From NCBI GenBank assembly GCA_022560555.1, contig JADFSZ010000106.1, positions 1 through 6,273 on the forward strand: a stretch of DNA of 6,273 bases. The letters are read 5' to 3'. Within the stretch, counting starts at the first letter, position 1, and every line of letters starts with the position of its first letter. Shown one piece after another: positions 6,265 through 6,273 of the stretch. Source of the stretch: PVC group bacterium (GTDB lineage Bacteria > GCA-001730085 > JADFSZ01). Under the pieces are notes generated by a model. That model was not told the DNA's origin. It saw only the letters and a program-made list of their open reading frames with translations, and made no database searches. Both the position numbers and the translations under genes were made by a program.

Positions 6265-6273
6265 TCATGAAAT

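Noticed and set aside
6267-6273. ATG at the right edge as the start of another + strand gene
   Set aside because: Only two codons are visible and there is no ribosome binding site before it.

Overview
The window holds the 3' part of a cell-shape (elongasome) operon on the + strand: the end of mreC, then mreD, mrdA (PBP2) and rodA, packed with 1-nt gaps or short overlaps. After a 69-bp gap come two further + strand genes: a stand-alone phosphomannose-isomerase-type cupin and a divergent UDPGP-family (UDP-sugar pyrophosphorylase-like) nucleotidyltransferase. A small TMEM14/UPF0136 membrane-protein gene on the - strand converges on the last of these and overlaps its end. Coding density is nearly complete; no stretch over 300 bp lacks a gene, and I see no tRNA, rRNA, CRISPR array, insertion sequence or phage gene.

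The organism is a bacterium that elongates by MreBCD/RodA/PBP2, most likely a diderm. Gene order mreC-mreD-mrdA-rodA is the classical one. The moderate base composition and the odd nucleotidyltransferase would fit an uncultured lineage such as Omnitrophota, but that is a guess; the sequence has no taxonomic marker.

Function: MreC and MreD link the MreB cytoskeleton to the periplasmic synthases, RodA polymerises lipid II into glycan, and PBP2 cross-links it and activates RodA. The catalytic residues of RodA and PBP2 are all present, so this is a working set. The cupin and nucleotidyltransferase probably act in activated-sugar supply (capsule, LPS or envelope glycans); that role is inferred from family resemblance and context.

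The points most worth a second look are: (1) the cupin and nucleotidyltransferase genes lie in one reading frame, separated only by a TAG and six sense codons, with no ribosome binding site for the second gene; (2) the nucleotidyltransferase is a divergent member of its family; (3) the cupin lacks one of the usual metal-binding histidines; (4) two long, near-perfect hairpins lie inside coding sequence, one in rodA and one in the nucleotidyltransferase gene. I found no clear-cut new defence or mobile system here.
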